In this document: positions 51,276 to 60,231 of the stretch, in pieces
Layout of the letters: each line of letters starts with the position of its first letter
Numbering within the stretch: position 1 is the stretch's first letter
From: Peptoniphilus genitalis
Lineage (GTDB): Bacteria > Bacillota > Clostridia > Tissierellales > Peptoniphilaceae
Direction: 5' to 3'
Length of the DNA stretch: 64,000 nucleotides
Assembly: GCF_023614525.1 (NCBI RefSeq)
Contig: NZ_CP097885.1
Span: forward strand, 1,486,501 to 1,550,500
Translations under genes and position numbers: made by a program
Notes under the pieces: model-generated
What the model was told of the DNA's origin: nothing
What the model saw: only the letters and a program-made list of their open reading frames with translations
The model's database searches: none

Positions 51276-52403
51276 ATGATTTACATGGATAATGCTGCAA
51301 CTACTAGGATCACAGACAGTGTTTTTGAAGCCATGCTTCCTTATTTAAAAGAAAATTATGGTAATCCATCGGCTATCTATTCACTGGGTCAAAGATCTAG
51401 GGCAGCAATAGAAAATTCAAGAATAAAAATTGCAGAACTCTTGGGAGTAAAGGCAAGTGAAATTTACTTTACTTCCTCAGGGTCTGAATCAGATAACTGG
51501 GCCCTAAAGGGTTCACTCTTACCCAATCAAGAAAATCACCTTATCTCATCAAGGATTGAACACCCAGCAGTTTTAAATTCACTAAAAAAAATCGAAAGCT
51601 GGGGAGGACAAGCTAGTCTTGTTTCTGTTGATGCAGAAGGTTTTGTTGACTTAAGAGAAATTGAAAATTCAATTAAAGATTCCACAAGACTTATTTCAAT
51701 TATGTTTGTCAACAATGAAATAGGAACTATAGAACCCCTTGCTGAAATTTCAAAAATAGCTAGAGAAAAAAATATTTTATTTCACACAGACGCAGTCCAA
51801 GCTATAGGAAATATAAAATTTAAAATCAAAGACATTGGAGTAGACATGCTTTCCTTATCTGGTCACAAGCTTGGCGCACCTAAGGGAGTCGGAGTACTAT
51901 ACCTTAGAGAAGGAATAGACCTAGATAACTTTCTCGATGGTGGCGAACAGGAAAGAGGAAGGAGGGCATCAACAGAAAATCTTGCATCAATAGTTGGACT
52001 TGCAAGAGCAATGGAAGATGCTTACAATAATATTGAGGACTATTCATCTTACACAAGAGATTTGAGAGACTATACAATAGAAAAACTTTTGAATATAGAT
52101 GGAATAATTTTAAATGGTCCTAGAGAAAATAGACTTCCTGGAAATATAAATATCACTTTAAAAAATACTAAGCCTCAAACCATGGTTCAGTATCTTGATA
52201 TGTTTGATATATGTGTTTCCTCTGGATCTGCTTGTGCAGCAGGAAGCATTAACCCATCTCATGTTTTAAGGGCAATAGGAAGAAGTGAAGAAGATTCACT
52301 TTCTATGCTAAGACTTTCACTAAATCACGAAAACACAAAAGAAGAATGTGATTACGTAGTGGAAAAAATAAATCAAGGGATGAAAAAGTTCAAGAACAGG
52401 TGA
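51276..52403 (+). CDS. Cysteine desulfurase, NifS/IscS type (second copy)
   Basis: A 375-aa group I cysteine desulfurase, distinct from SufS. MIYMDNAATTRI, YGNPSAIYSLGQRSR, SGSESDNWALKG, the PLP Lys in LSGHKLGAPKGVGVLYL, and catalytic Cys in VSSGSACAAGSINPSHVLRAIG are intact. GTGAGG precedes the ATG. It lies behind an Rrf2 regulator, the usual iscR-iscS order, but no iscU or mnmA follows; it may serve tRNA thiolation or another acceptor. Confidence 0.94.
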   Translation: MIYMDNAATTRITDSVFEAMLPYLKENYGNPSAIYSLGQRSRAAIENSRIKIAELLGVKASEIYFTSSGSESDNWALKGSLLPNQENHLISSRIEHPAVLNSLKKIESWGGQASLVSVDAEGFVDLREIENSIKDSTRLISIMFVNNEIGTIEPLAEISKIAREKNILFHTDAVQAIGNIKFKIKDIGVDMLSLSGHKLGAPKGVGVLYLREGIDLDNFLDGGEQERGRRASTENLASIVGLARAMEDAYNNIEDYSSYTRDLRDYTIEKLLNIDGIILNGPRENRLPGNINITLKNTKPQTMVQYLDMFDICVSSGSACAAGSINPSHVLRAIGRSEEDSLSMLRLSLNHENTKEECDYVVEKINQGMKKFKNR

Positions 52404-52407
52404 TATT

Positions 52408-53691
52408 ATGTTAGAGCAAATATCTGGTAACGCTGCTAGATTTATGATTTATGCCCTTGTCATCCTCTCTATTCTTTTAATATTTTTAGCAATATACTAT
52501 CTAATAAATATTGGGAACAGGTATATAGAAGGCAAGAAGAGAATAAATATAGACCTAAGCCTTATCACAAAAATATTTTTGGGGATACTTATTTTTTACT
52601 TAATAAACATACTCTTTAATAAGTTCCCAATCCTTGGCTACACACTTTCATCGGTTATAATTGCAATAATCTTTGCCTATATAATCAATCCAATAGTAAA
52701 CTACTTGGAGAGAAAGGGAGTCAAGAGACAGTTTGGTGTAATAATAGTTTACATCTCAGCCATACTTATTTTTGGAATTTTAATAGTTTCTGTAATTCCA
52801 AAAACAATTAACGAAGTTTCAAATCTTCTTACAAGTTTACCTGGTATGGTGGATACTTTAATAAGAGAATTTAACAATTTCTTGTCAAATGTATTTGCCA
52901 AGTTTAACATCGAACTACCAAAGAACTTTATAAACATTTACAAAGAAACAAATCCAAAGGTAAATGGAAATGTAGAAACTCCACAAATAGTTTCTAACAT
53001 CTTGGACTCTATTAAGGGCACTATTAACGACTTAATAGTAAAAGTTCAGGGGTCACTAATGGGTTCACTATCAAATGTGATTTCTAAACTTTATGGATTT
53101 TTAACTTCAGCCTTTAGGTTAGTCTTAATAATTATTTTTTCTTTCTACTTTTCAGTGGACAAGGAAAGATTTATGTTGAGAGTGAAGAAGGCAATACCAA
53201 ATAAACATAGAGAAGACATCTCTTACTTGACAAGGAACATTGATATAGCCCTTCAACAATTTATAAGAGGAAGAATGCTTATGGCAATATTTGTGGGCTT
53301 ACTCACAATGGTCTACCTCTTAGTATTAAGAGTGGACTTTGCCATAATAATTGGTCTTATAACTTGTGTTGCAGATATAATTCCTTTTATTGGTCCTTTC
53401 CTTGGTTGTGCGCCGGCAGTTTTATTTGCCTTTATGGACTCACCAATGAAGGCCCTTTGGGTTCTAATATTATTTGTAATCGTTCAATGGGTAGAAAATA
53501 ATATTCTTGCACCAAAACTCATTGGAGACTCAACAGGACTCAACCCACTCGTAATTTTAATTTCAATAATTATTGGTGGTGGAATCTTTGGTGTATGGGG
53601 AATGGTTATCTCAGTTCCATTGACGTCAATTATCTTTATACTCGTTGATTTTATCAAAATAAAATACAACGATAGGTATAGCTCTAATTGA
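52408..53691 (+). CDS. AI-2E family transporter (UPF0118)
   Basis: A 427-aa membrane protein with eight hydrophobic segments. Family features: SVIIAIIFAYIINPIVNYLERKGVKRQFG, a large extracellular/cytoplasmic loop (about 140-250) and the C-terminal block DIIPFIGPFLGCAPAVLFAFM, APKLIGDSTGLNPLVILISI and IFGVWGMVISVPLTSII. Members have been linked to autoinducer-2 export or Na+ antiport; the substrate here is unknown. GGTGATATT precedes the ATG, four bases after the desulfurase gene; its stop overlaps the alaS -35 box. Confidence 0.9.
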   Translation: MLEQISGNAARFMIYALVILSILLIFLAIYYLINIGNRYIEGKKRINIDLSLITKIFLGILIFYLINILFNKFPILGYTLSSVIIAIIFAYIINPIVNYLERKGVKRQFGVIIVYISAILIFGILIVSVIPKTINEVSNLLTSLPGMVDTLIREFNNFLSNVFAKFNIELPKNFINIYKETNPKVNGNVETPQIVSNILDSIKGTINDLIVKVQGSLMGSLSNVISKLYGFLTSAFRLVLIIIFSFYFSVDKERFMLRVKKAIPNKHREDISYLTRNIDIALQQFIRGRMLMAIFVGLLTMVYLLVLRVDFAIIIGLITCVADIIPFIGPFLGCAPAVLFAFMDSPMKALWVLILFVIVQWVENNILAPKLIGDSTGLNPLVILISIIIGGGIFGVWGMVISVPLTSIIFILVDFIKIKYNDRYSSN

Positions 53692-53716
53692 CATTCATAT
53701 TCTTTATAATTATAAT
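53688..53716 (+). promoter_or_regulatory. Consensus promoter of alaS
   Basis: TTGACA (53688-53693), 17-base spacer, TATAAT (53711-53716); the -35 box overlaps the upstream stop codon. Confidence 0.85.
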
Positions 53717-53727
53717 ATTTATAGCAC

Positions 53728-53754
53728 ATCCTCCCAGGGTATGGGAGGATTTTT
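53728..53754 (+). terminator. Hairpin with T-run at the 5' end of the alaS leader
   Basis: ATCCTCCC / GGGAGGAT perfect stem, seven-base loop, TTTTT. It lies downstream of the alaS promoter, so it would end the suf transcript and also sit at the start of the alaS message. Confidence 0.85.
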
Positions 53755-53768
53755 AATAGGAGTTGTTT

Positions 53769-56381
53769 ATGAAATATTTAGGTTTACACGATATAAGAAC
53801 AGAGTTTTTAAAATTTTTTGAATCAAAAGGACACTTCATACTACCAAGTTTTTCACTAATTCCAAAAAATGATAAATCACTTCTTTTAATAGGAGCTGGG
53901 ATGGCACCAATGAAGAAATTTTTCACTGGCGAAGAAATTCCTCCTGCAAAAAGAGTTACAACTTGCCAAAAATGTATTAGGACTGGCGACATAGATAACG
54001 TAGGTTTAACAGATAGACACGCAACATTTTTTGAAATGCTAGGGAACTTCTCCTTTGGTGATTACTTCAAGCACGAAGTAATTCCTTGGGCTTGGGAATT
54101 TTTAACAGTCAATCTTGAAATCCCAAAAGAAGATCTTTGGGTTACAGTTTATTATGAAGACGATGAAGCCTACAACATCTGGAAAGACGTAGTGGGAATC
54201 GATGAAGAAAAAATAATTAGACTTGGCAAAGAAGATAACTTCTGGGAACTAGAAGTTGGTCCATCTGGTCCATGTTCTGAAATTTATGTTGACAGGGGAC
54301 TTGAACACGGATCTGAAGATGAAAGACCTGGTGGAGAAGGCGACAGATTTATTGAAGTTTGGAACCTTGTATTCACTCAATTCGATAAGGATGAAGAAGG
54401 TAACTACAAGCCTCTAGCTCATCCAAACATTGATACAGGTATGGGACTTGAAAGAATTGCAACTGTCCTACAAGGAACTGACAATATTTTTGAAATTGAT
54501 GCAATAAAAGATATTATCCAAGAAATTGCAAAAGTTTCTGGCAAAAAATATGGCCAAGATAAAAATGCAGATATATCCTTTAGGGTAATCACTGACCACA
54601 TTAGGGCTATGACTTTTATGATTTCTGATACAATTGTCCCTTCTAATGAAGGAAGAGGCTATGTACTTAGAAGGCTTATAAGAAGAGCTGCAAGACATGG
54701 AAGAAAACTTGGCATCGAAAGAGCCTTCTTATATGAAATAGCTGACATGGTAATTAACTCTTGGGGCGAACAATACACAGAACTCAAGGAAAACAGAGAA
54801 TCCATAAAAGAAATCATTAGAAGAGAAGAAGAAAAATTCTTGGAAACTATTGATGGTGGTCTTGTTAGACTTAAGGCCCACATAGATGAAATGAAGGGAA
54901 ACAATGAAAAGCTATTAGATGGAGAAAAAGCCTTTAAGCTTTATGACACTTACGGTTTCCCAATTGACTTAACAGAAGAAATCCTTAGAGAAGACGGTTA
55001 TGACGTTGACATGGAAGGTTTCCAAAAAGAAATGGATGACCAAAAGAGAAGAGCCAGAGAAGCTAGAAATGATTCCAATGTTGGCTGGGCTAACCAAGAC
55101 AACAAGCATCTTTTTGAAGGACTTAGTGATGAGTTCCTAGGCTATGAAAAAGATGAATGTGATGCAAATATTACAAGAATAATTGCTGATGATGAAATTG
55201 TTGATTCCCTTGAAAAAGGTGAAGAAGGCCTTGTAGTTCTTGATAAGACAACTTTCTACGGAGAAAGTGGTGGTCAAGTTGGAGACACTGGTGAAATTAT
55301 TTCAGACAACTTTAAGTTAAGAGTTACTGATACAAAGAAAACTAAGGATGGACTTCACCTTCACCTTGTAAAAGTTGAAGAAGGAAAGCTAGAAAAAGCA
55401 CCAGTTAAGGCTATTATTGATTCTAAGAGAAGAAACAATATAAGAAGGAATCACTCTGTAACTCACTTACTTCACAGAGCCCTTAAAGATGTTCTAGGTA
55501 GCCATGTAAACCAAGCAGGTTCCTTAGTTATGGCTGACAGGATGAGATTTGACTTCTCTCACTTTGATGCAATGACAAAGGAAGAAATTGCTGAGGTAGA
55601 AAGAAGGGTTAATGAAAAAATCTTTGAAGGACTTCCAGTTGAAACGAAAGTAACAGGACTTGAAGAAGCTAAGGAAATGGGCGCTATTGGACTTTTCGAA
55701 GGTAAATACCAAGACCAAGTTAGGGTCCTATCTATGGGAGATTACTCTCGTGAACTTTGTGGTGGTACTCACGTATCCAACACTTCAGAGATTTCCATGT
55801 TTAAAATCCTATCTGAAAGTGGTATAAGTAATGGGGTTAGAAGAATTGAATCCATTACTGGACCAGCTGTTTATGAATATTTAAACAACTTAAGTGCAAA
55901 AGAAGAAGAAATAGCTAGTGAATTAAAATCTAACAAGGATGAAATAATTCAAAAGATAAAATTAAATATTAAAAATCTTAAAGAAGCAAATAAAAATCTT
56001 GAAAAACTTGAACATGATCTTGCTAAGGATCAAATTTCTGATATAACAGGTGATGTTAGAGAAAAGAATGGAATCAAGTATGTAATCAAAAAGTTCGATG
56101 GAGTAGATGTTAATACTCTTCGTGACCTAGCTGACGAAGTTAGAAATAAGCTTGGATCAGTTGTTGTTTTATTTGCTGCAGTAAATGATGATAAACTAAA
56201 CTTTGTATGTGCAGTTTCCAAGGATCTTGTTGATAAGAAAATTGCTGCCGGTAAACTAATCAAAGAAATCGCCAAAGTAGCTGGCGGTGGAGGAGGCGGT
56301 AGACCTGATATGGCAACTGCTGGTGCAAAGGACTTAAACAAGGTGGAAGAAGCTCTAAACAAGCTAGATGAGCTCTTATAA
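53769..56381 (+). CDS. alaS: Alanyl-tRNA synthetase
   Basis: Charges tRNA-Ala. 870 aa: class II catalytic core at the N-terminus (FFESKGHFILPSFSLIP; FFEMLGNFSFGDYFKHEVI), GMGLERI in motif 3, an editing domain with HSVTHLLHRAL and CGGTHVSNTSEI metal sites, a coiled-coil linker and the C-Ala domain ending GGGGGGRPDMATAGAKD. I chose ATG 53769 because TAGGAG lies eight bases upstream; TTG 53763 is less likely. There is no T-box; the promoter is consensus. Confidence 0.97.
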   Translation: MKYLGLHDIRTEFLKFFESKGHFILPSFSLIPKNDKSLLLIGAGMAPMKKFFTGEEIPPAKRVTTCQKCIRTGDIDNVGLTDRHATFFEMLGNFSFGDYFKHEVIPWAWEFLTVNLEIPKEDLWVTVYYEDDEAYNIWKDVVGIDEEKIIRLGKEDNFWELEVGPSGPCSEIYVDRGLEHGSEDERPGGEGDRFIEVWNLVFTQFDKDEEGNYKPLAHPNIDTGMGLERIATVLQGTDNIFEIDAIKDIIQEIAKVSGKKYGQDKNADISFRVITDHIRAMTFMISDTIVPSNEGRGYVLRRLIRRAARHGRKLGIERAFLYEIADMVINSWGEQYTELKENRESIKEIIRREEEKFLETIDGGLVRLKAHIDEMKGNNEKLLDGEKAFKLYDTYGFPIDLTEEILREDGYDVDMEGFQKEMDDQKRRAREARNDSNVGWANQDNKHLFEGLSDEFLGYEKDECDANITRIIADDEIVDSLEKGEEGLVVLDKTTFYGESGGQVGDTGEIISDNFKLRVTDTKKTKDGLHLHLVKVEEGKLEKAPVKAIIDSKRRNNIRRNHSVTHLLHRALKDVLGSHVNQAGSLVMADRMRFDFSHFDAMTKEEIAEVERRVNEKIFEGLPVETKVTGLEEAKEMGAIGLFEGKYQDQVRVLSMGDYSRELCGGTHVSNTSEISMFKILSESGISNGVRRIESITGPAVYEYLNNLSAKEEEIASELKSNKDEIIQKIKLNIKNLKEANKNLEKLEHDLAKDQISDITGDVREKNGIKYVIKKFDGVDVNTLRDLADEVRNKLGSVVVLFAAVNDDKLNFVCAVSKDLVDKKIAAGKLIKEIAKVAGGGGGGRPDMATAGAKDLNKVEEALNKLDELL

Positions 56382-56383
56382 TA

Positions 56384-56413
56384 ATGTCAAAATAGATACT
56401 TTTATGATATAAT
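56384..56413 (+). promoter_or_regulatory. Probable promoter of ireB
   Basis: ATGTCA (56384-56389), 18-base spacer, TATAAT (56408-56413), just after the alaS stop. Confidence 0.55.
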
Positions 56414-56429
56414 CTATTTGGAGGTAATT

Positions 56430-56684
56430 ATGGGTCAAAATAACAATACACAAATTTTTGAAAAAAGCATTTTGGAACAAGAAAGAATTAAGAGTATTTT
56501 AAGAACAGTTTATAATGCTCTAGAAGAAAAGGGATACAACCCAACTGACCAAATTATAGGATATATATTATCAGGTGATCCCACATATATCACAAGCCAT
56601 GATAATGCAAGATCCATGATACAAGAAGTAGAGCGTGACGAGCTTTTACAAGAAATGTTAAAAGTTTATTTAGAAAAAATTTGA
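56430..56684 (+). CDS. ireB: IreB family regulatory protein (UPF0297)
   Basis: An 84-aa protein of the IreB/YrzL family, a phosphorylation target of PASTA kinases with a role in envelope stress in Enterococcus. [47 protein letters not shown] is almost the family consensus. I chose ATG 56430, with TTTGGAGGTAATT upstream, over 56418. It lies between alaS and ruvX as in other Firmicutes. Confidence 0.93.
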   Translation: MGQNNNTQIFEKSILEQERIKSILRTVYNALEEKGYNPTDQIIGYILSGDPTYITSHDNARSMIQEVERDELLQEMLKVYLEKI

Positions 56685-56705
56685 GATGGTTTGACCATCT
56701 CTTTT
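56683..56705 (+). terminator. Weak terminator after ireB
   Basis: GAGATGG / CCATCTC stem, TTTGA loop, only four T follow; may be partial. Confidence 0.6.
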
Positions 56706-56741
56706 ACATATTATATATGTACCTGTAAAGGTTGTGGTTAA

Positions 56742-57158
56742 ATGAATAAAATTTTAGGCCTTGACGTAGGAGATGTGTGGATTGGGGTAGCCATAAGTGA
56801 TGCCCTAATGCTTACTGCACAACCTCTTATGACAATAAAAAGAGAATCTAATAAGATAGCCTATGAGAAAATTCATGAAATTATAAAAGAGAACAATGTA
56901 GAAAAAGTAGTGGTAGGTCTTCCAAAGAACATGAACAACACTATTGGGCCTCAAAGTGAAAAAGTAATCAAGTTTGCAGAAAAATTAAAAAACAAATTTA
57001 AAGTAGAAATTGAGTATGTTGACGAGAGAATGACCACTTTAATGGCTGAACAAGTTTTAATAGAAGGTTCTGTTCGAAGAGAGAATAGGAAAAAATATAT
57101 AGATAAAATTGCTGCGACTTATATCCTGCAATCCTATCTGGATAGAATAAATTTATAG
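56742..57158 (+). CDS. ruvX: Holliday junction resolvase-like RuvX (YqgF)
   Basis: A 138-aa RNase H-fold nuclease that processes pre-16S rRNA or DNA junctions. Motifs: ILGLDVGDVWIGVAISD (first Asp; the usual K/R-R before IGVA is V-W here), VVGLPKNMNNTIGPQSE, and VEYVDERMTT with the last catalytic acids. Length is normal. GGTTGTGGTTAA precedes the ATG. Second in the ireB-ruvX-DUF1292 order. Confidence 0.94.
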   Translation: MNKILGLDVGDVWIGVAISDALMLTAQPLMTIKRESNKIAYEKIHEIIKENNVEKVVVGLPKNMNNTIGPQSEKVIKFAEKLKNKFKVEIEYVDERMTTLMAEQVLIEGSVRRENRKKYIDKIAATYILQSYLDRINL

Positions 57159-57166
57159 GTGATAAG

Positions 57167-57412
57167 ATGGAAAAAATAAAACTATATGACGAAAATGATA
57201 AAGAAGTTGAATTTTTTGTTGATGCAAAATTTTCTGTTGAGGACATTGATTATGTCGCACTCTATACTGACGAGGAAAATCCAGAAGTATATATTTTAAA
57301 AATAATTGAGGACGAAAATGGTGACGAGCTTCTTGCTGGCATCGATGATGACGAGTTAGAAGTTGCAAGCAAAGCTTATGAAGAACTATTAGATGAATTA
57401 GACGGTGAATAA
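57167..57412 (+). CDS. DUF1292 family protein (YrzB-like)
   Basis: An 81-aa acidic protein of DUF1292: KIKLYDENDKEVEFFVDAKFSVEDIDYVALYTDEE then VYILKIIEDENGDELLAGIDDDELE. Function unknown. AGGTGATAAG precedes the ATG. It keeps its place after ruvX as in B. subtilis, and ends exactly where fur begins. Confidence 0.93.
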   Translation: MEKIKLYDENDKEVEFFVDAKFSVEDIDYVALYTDEENPEVYILKIIEDENGDELLAGIDDDELEVASKAYEELLDELDGE

Positions 57413-57871
57413 ATGAAAAGAAACGTTGAACCTGTTAAAAAAATCTTAAAAGAGAGTGGATATAAATACACTAAACAGAGGGCAAAAGTCTATGAAATTT
57501 TTCTGGACAACAAGGACAAACACTTGACGACAGAAGAAGTTTATAACTTAGTTGCAAAAAAAGACCCAGAAATGGGAATTGCAACTATTTACAGGACTGT
57601 GCAATTATTCCACAAGCTTGGAGTCTTAGATCAAATTGCTTTTGATGATAATATTTTGAGATATGAACTGAGAGTACCAAGTGAAGGACATAGGCACCAC
57701 CATCTCGTTTGCATGAATTGCGGAAAAGTAGAAGAAGTTGACATTGACAACTTAAATGAACTAGAAGCTAAAATAGAGAAAGAGAAGAATTTTAAAATTG
57801 TTGACCACACTCTAAAATTTATGGGTTATTGCGAAGACTGCCAACACAAAATTGAGGAGAAGGCAAATTAA
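57413..57871 (+). CDS. Fur-family metal-responsive repressor
   Basis: A 152-aa regulator: winged helix (KYTKQRAKVYEIFLDNKDKHLTTEEVYNLV, MGIATIYRTVQLFHKLGVL), then the HRHHHLVCMNC and YCEDCQ Zn-Cys4 site and sensing His residues. Fur, PerR and Zur cannot be separated by eye; Cys pairs are present. GACGGTGAATAA precedes the ATG. TAATG links its stop to the rnj start. Confidence 0.93.
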   Translation: MKRNVEPVKKILKESGYKYTKQRAKVYEIFLDNKDKHLTTEEVYNLVAKKDPEMGIATIYRTVQLFHKLGVLDQIAFDDNILRYELRVPSEGHRHHHLVCMNCGKVEEVDIDNLNELEAKIEKEKNFKIVDHTLKFMGYCEDCQHKIEEKAN

Positions 57872-59532
57872 TGAAAAACACAAATAAGGTGAAGATAATT
57901 CCCCTGGGAGGACTTCACGAAATCGGAAAGAATCTTACACTAGTTGAATATAGAGATGATATCATTATCATAGACTGTGGTATGACTTTCCCAGAAGACG
58001 AAATGCTTGGTATTGATGTAGTAATACCAGATGTAACTTATCTAGAAAACAACAAACACAGGATAAGGGGACTTGTCCTAACTCACGGTCACGAAGACCA
58101 TATTGGAGCTATTCCATATGTACTAAGAAAATTAGACCTAGACATTTATGGAACAGGACTGACAATTGGATTATTAGAAAACAAATTAAAGGAACACAGA
58201 CTTTCTAGAGACAAACTTCACGTAGTAAGTGCGGGTGATGTTGTTAAACTTGGAAAAATGGAAGTTGAATGGATAAATGTAAACCACTCTATTCCTGATG
58301 CTTGTGCCCTTGCAATTAAGACACCACTTGGATATGTTTACCACTCTGGTGACTTCAAGGTTGACTTCACTCCAATTAGTGGAGAGCCAATTAACTTAAC
58401 CAGAATTGCAGAAATCGGTCAAAAAGGCGTACTTGCCATGATTGGTGAATCTACAAATGTCCTAAGAGAGGGCTACACAATGAGTGAGTCTAAGGTTGGA
58501 GAAACTTTTAATAGGCTTTTCCAAAGTTTGTCAGACAACAGAATTATTATTGCAACTTTTGCATCTAATGTTCACAGGGTTCAACAAATTATTAACTCTG
58601 CAGAAAAGTATGGAAGAAAGGTTGTATTATCTGGTAGGTCCATGGTAAATGTAACAGAAACAGCGAGAAAGCTTGGACAATTTAGGGTTAAAAAGGATAC
58701 TTTCATTGACATCAAAGATATGGATAAGTATGACGACAGTGAGCTTGTATTAATTACAACAGGTTCACAAGGAGAGCCAATGTCAGCTCTTACAAGAATT
58801 GCCTATGGAGAACATAGAAAGATTCAGCTTACACCAAATGATGCAATTATCCTTTCAGCAACTCCAATACCAGGAAATGAAAATGCTGTTACCAAGGTAA
58901 TAAATAGACTTCTTGAAAGAGGAGCAAAGGTAATTTACGAAACCTTATCAGAAATTCACGTTTCTGGTCACGCATGCCAAGAAGAGTTAAAACTTATCTT
59001 GAGCCTAGTAAAACCAAAATACTTTATACCTGCCCACGGTGAAGTAAGACACCTTATGAAGCACGCTAAGATTGCGCAACAAATGGGCATGGATGAAGAA
59101 AATATTTTTATAATGGAAAATGGAAACTGTCTTGAAATTTCACAAAAGTCTGCAAAGCTTGTTGGAGATGTTCCATCTGGCAACATCCTTGTTGACGGAC
59201 TTGGAGTTGGTGACGTTGGTAACATCGTCCTAAGAGACAGAAGACACTTATCAGAAGATGGACTAATAATTGTTGTTATCTCCTTGACAAAAGAAGGCAA
59301 GGTTGTTTCAGGTCCAGACATTATTTCAAGAGGTTTTGTATATGTAAGAGAGTCAGAAGACCTTATTGAAGATGCAAAGAATGTTGTTAGAAAAATTCTT
59401 AACGACGATTCACGTGACAACCTAAGGGATTGGAATGGACTCAAGTCTGATATAAGAGATAACTTGAGATCATATATTTTCAAAAACACAAAGAGAAATC
59501 CTATGATTTTACCAATTATTATGGAGGTTTAG
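57871..59532 (+). CDS. rnj: Ribonuclease J
   Basis: A 553-aa metallo-beta-lactamase/beta-CASP RNase with 5'-3' exo and endo activity, central to mRNA decay and rRNA maturation. Blocks: IIIDCGMTFPEDEMLGIDVVIPD, HGHEDHIGAIPYV, HSGDFKVDFTPI, beta-CASP TTGSQGEPMSALTRIA and GHACQEELKLILSLVKPKYFIPAHGE; a C-terminal domain follows. The start overlaps the previous stop (TAATG). RNase J1 and J2 cannot be told apart. Confidence 0.96.
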   Translation: MKNTNKVKIIPLGGLHEIGKNLTLVEYRDDIIIIDCGMTFPEDEMLGIDVVIPDVTYLENNKHRIRGLVLTHGHEDHIGAIPYVLRKLDLDIYGTGLTIGLLENKLKEHRLSRDKLHVVSAGDVVKLGKMEVEWINVNHSIPDACALAIKTPLGYVYHSGDFKVDFTPISGEPINLTRIAEIGQKGVLAMIGESTNVLREGYTMSESKVGETFNRLFQSLSDNRIIIATFASNVHRVQQIINSAEKYGRKVVLSGRSMVNVTETARKLGQFRVKKDTFIDIKDMDKYDDSELVLITTGSQGEPMSALTRIAYGEHRKIQLTPNDAIILSATPIPGNENAVTKVINRLLERGAKVIYETLSEIHVSGHACQEELKLILSLVKPKYFIPAHGEVRHLMKHAKIAQQMGMDEENIFIMENGNCLEISQKSAKLVGDVPSGNILVDGLGVGDVGNIVLRDRRHLSEDGLIIVVISLTKEGKVVSGPDIISRGFVYVRESEDLIEDAKNVVRKILNDDSRDNLRDWNGLKSDIRDNLRSYIFKNTKRNPMILPIIMEV

Positions 59533-59540
59533 GATATTTA

Positions 59541-59565
59541 GGGAATCTACGAGGTTCCCTTTTTT
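59541..59565 (+). terminator. Terminator after rnj
   Basis: GGGAATC / GGTTCCC stem (one G-T pair), TACGA loop, T6. Confidence 0.82.
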
Positions 59566-59574
59566 AGAGGAATT

Positions 59575-60231
59575 ATGCCAAATATAAATTACGATTATAT
59601 AGAAGATTATTTAAGAGATTTAAAAGATTTAAAAGATGAAAAACTTCGCGAGATGATGGATTACGCAGAAGAAAATCACGTTCCAATAGTGGAGAGGGAA
59701 AGTGAAGAGTTTATCAACTTCCTTCTTGCCATGCATAAGCCCAAGAAAATCCTTGAGCTTGGAACTGCCATAGGCTATTCTTCTATTTCCTTTGCCAAGA
59801 GGAATAAGTGCATAGAAAAAATTGACAGCGTAGAGTTAAAAGAAGAAATGGTAGAAATTGCGAGAAGAAATATTTTTGAAGTGGGCCTTGAAGATAGGAT
59901 AAAGGTTCATCACAGTGACGCCTATGATTTTCTTTTAGACTTGGATGAAAAGTACGACTTTATATTTATAGATGCAGCCAAGGGACAATATGAAAAATAT
60001 TTTGATGAGGCCCTTAAGAATTTAAATGAGGGAGGTATAATCCTCTGCGATAATGTTCTATTCAAGGGAATGATTGCAGAAGACTCCCTAGTTAAGAGAA
60101 GAAAGATAACAATTGTAAAAAGACTTAGGAAGTTTTTAAAAGATATTTCCAGTGATGAGAGATTTGACTCGTCAGTAATACCCATTGGGGACGGAATACT
60201 TTTAGTAAGGAGAAAAGATGAAGAAGATTGA
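59575..60231 (+). CDS. trmR: tRNA 5-hydroxyuridine methyltransferase TrmR-like (O-methyltransferase)
   Basis: A 218-aa SAM-dependent O-methyltransferase of the YrrM/TrmR family, which converts 5-hydroxyuridine at tRNA position 34 to 5-methoxyuridine in B. subtilis. SAM motif ILELGTAIGYSSISFAKR, DSVELKEEMVEIARRN, FIFIDAAKGQYEKYFDEAL and GGIILCDNVLFKGMI fit the COMT-like fold. The adjacent U32 gene is of the family making the 5-hydroxyuridine, which supports this call. AGAGGAATT precedes the ATG; overlaps the next gene by 14 bases. Confidence 0.85.
   Translation: MPNINYDYIEDYLRDLKDLKDEKLREMMDYAEENHVPIVERESEEFINFLLAMHKPKKILELGTAIGYSSISFAKRNKCIEKIDSVELKEEMVEIARRNIFEVGLEDRIKVHHSDAYDFLLDLDEKYDFIFIDAAKGQYEKYFDEALKNLNEGGIILCDNVLFKGMIAEDSLVKRRKITIVKRLRKFLKDISSDERFDSSVIPIGDGILLVRRKDEED

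Noticed and set aside
58968-59489. 173-codon minus-strand open frame inside the RNase J gene
   Set aside because: Antisense to conserved beta-CASP coding sequence with no ribosome binding site.
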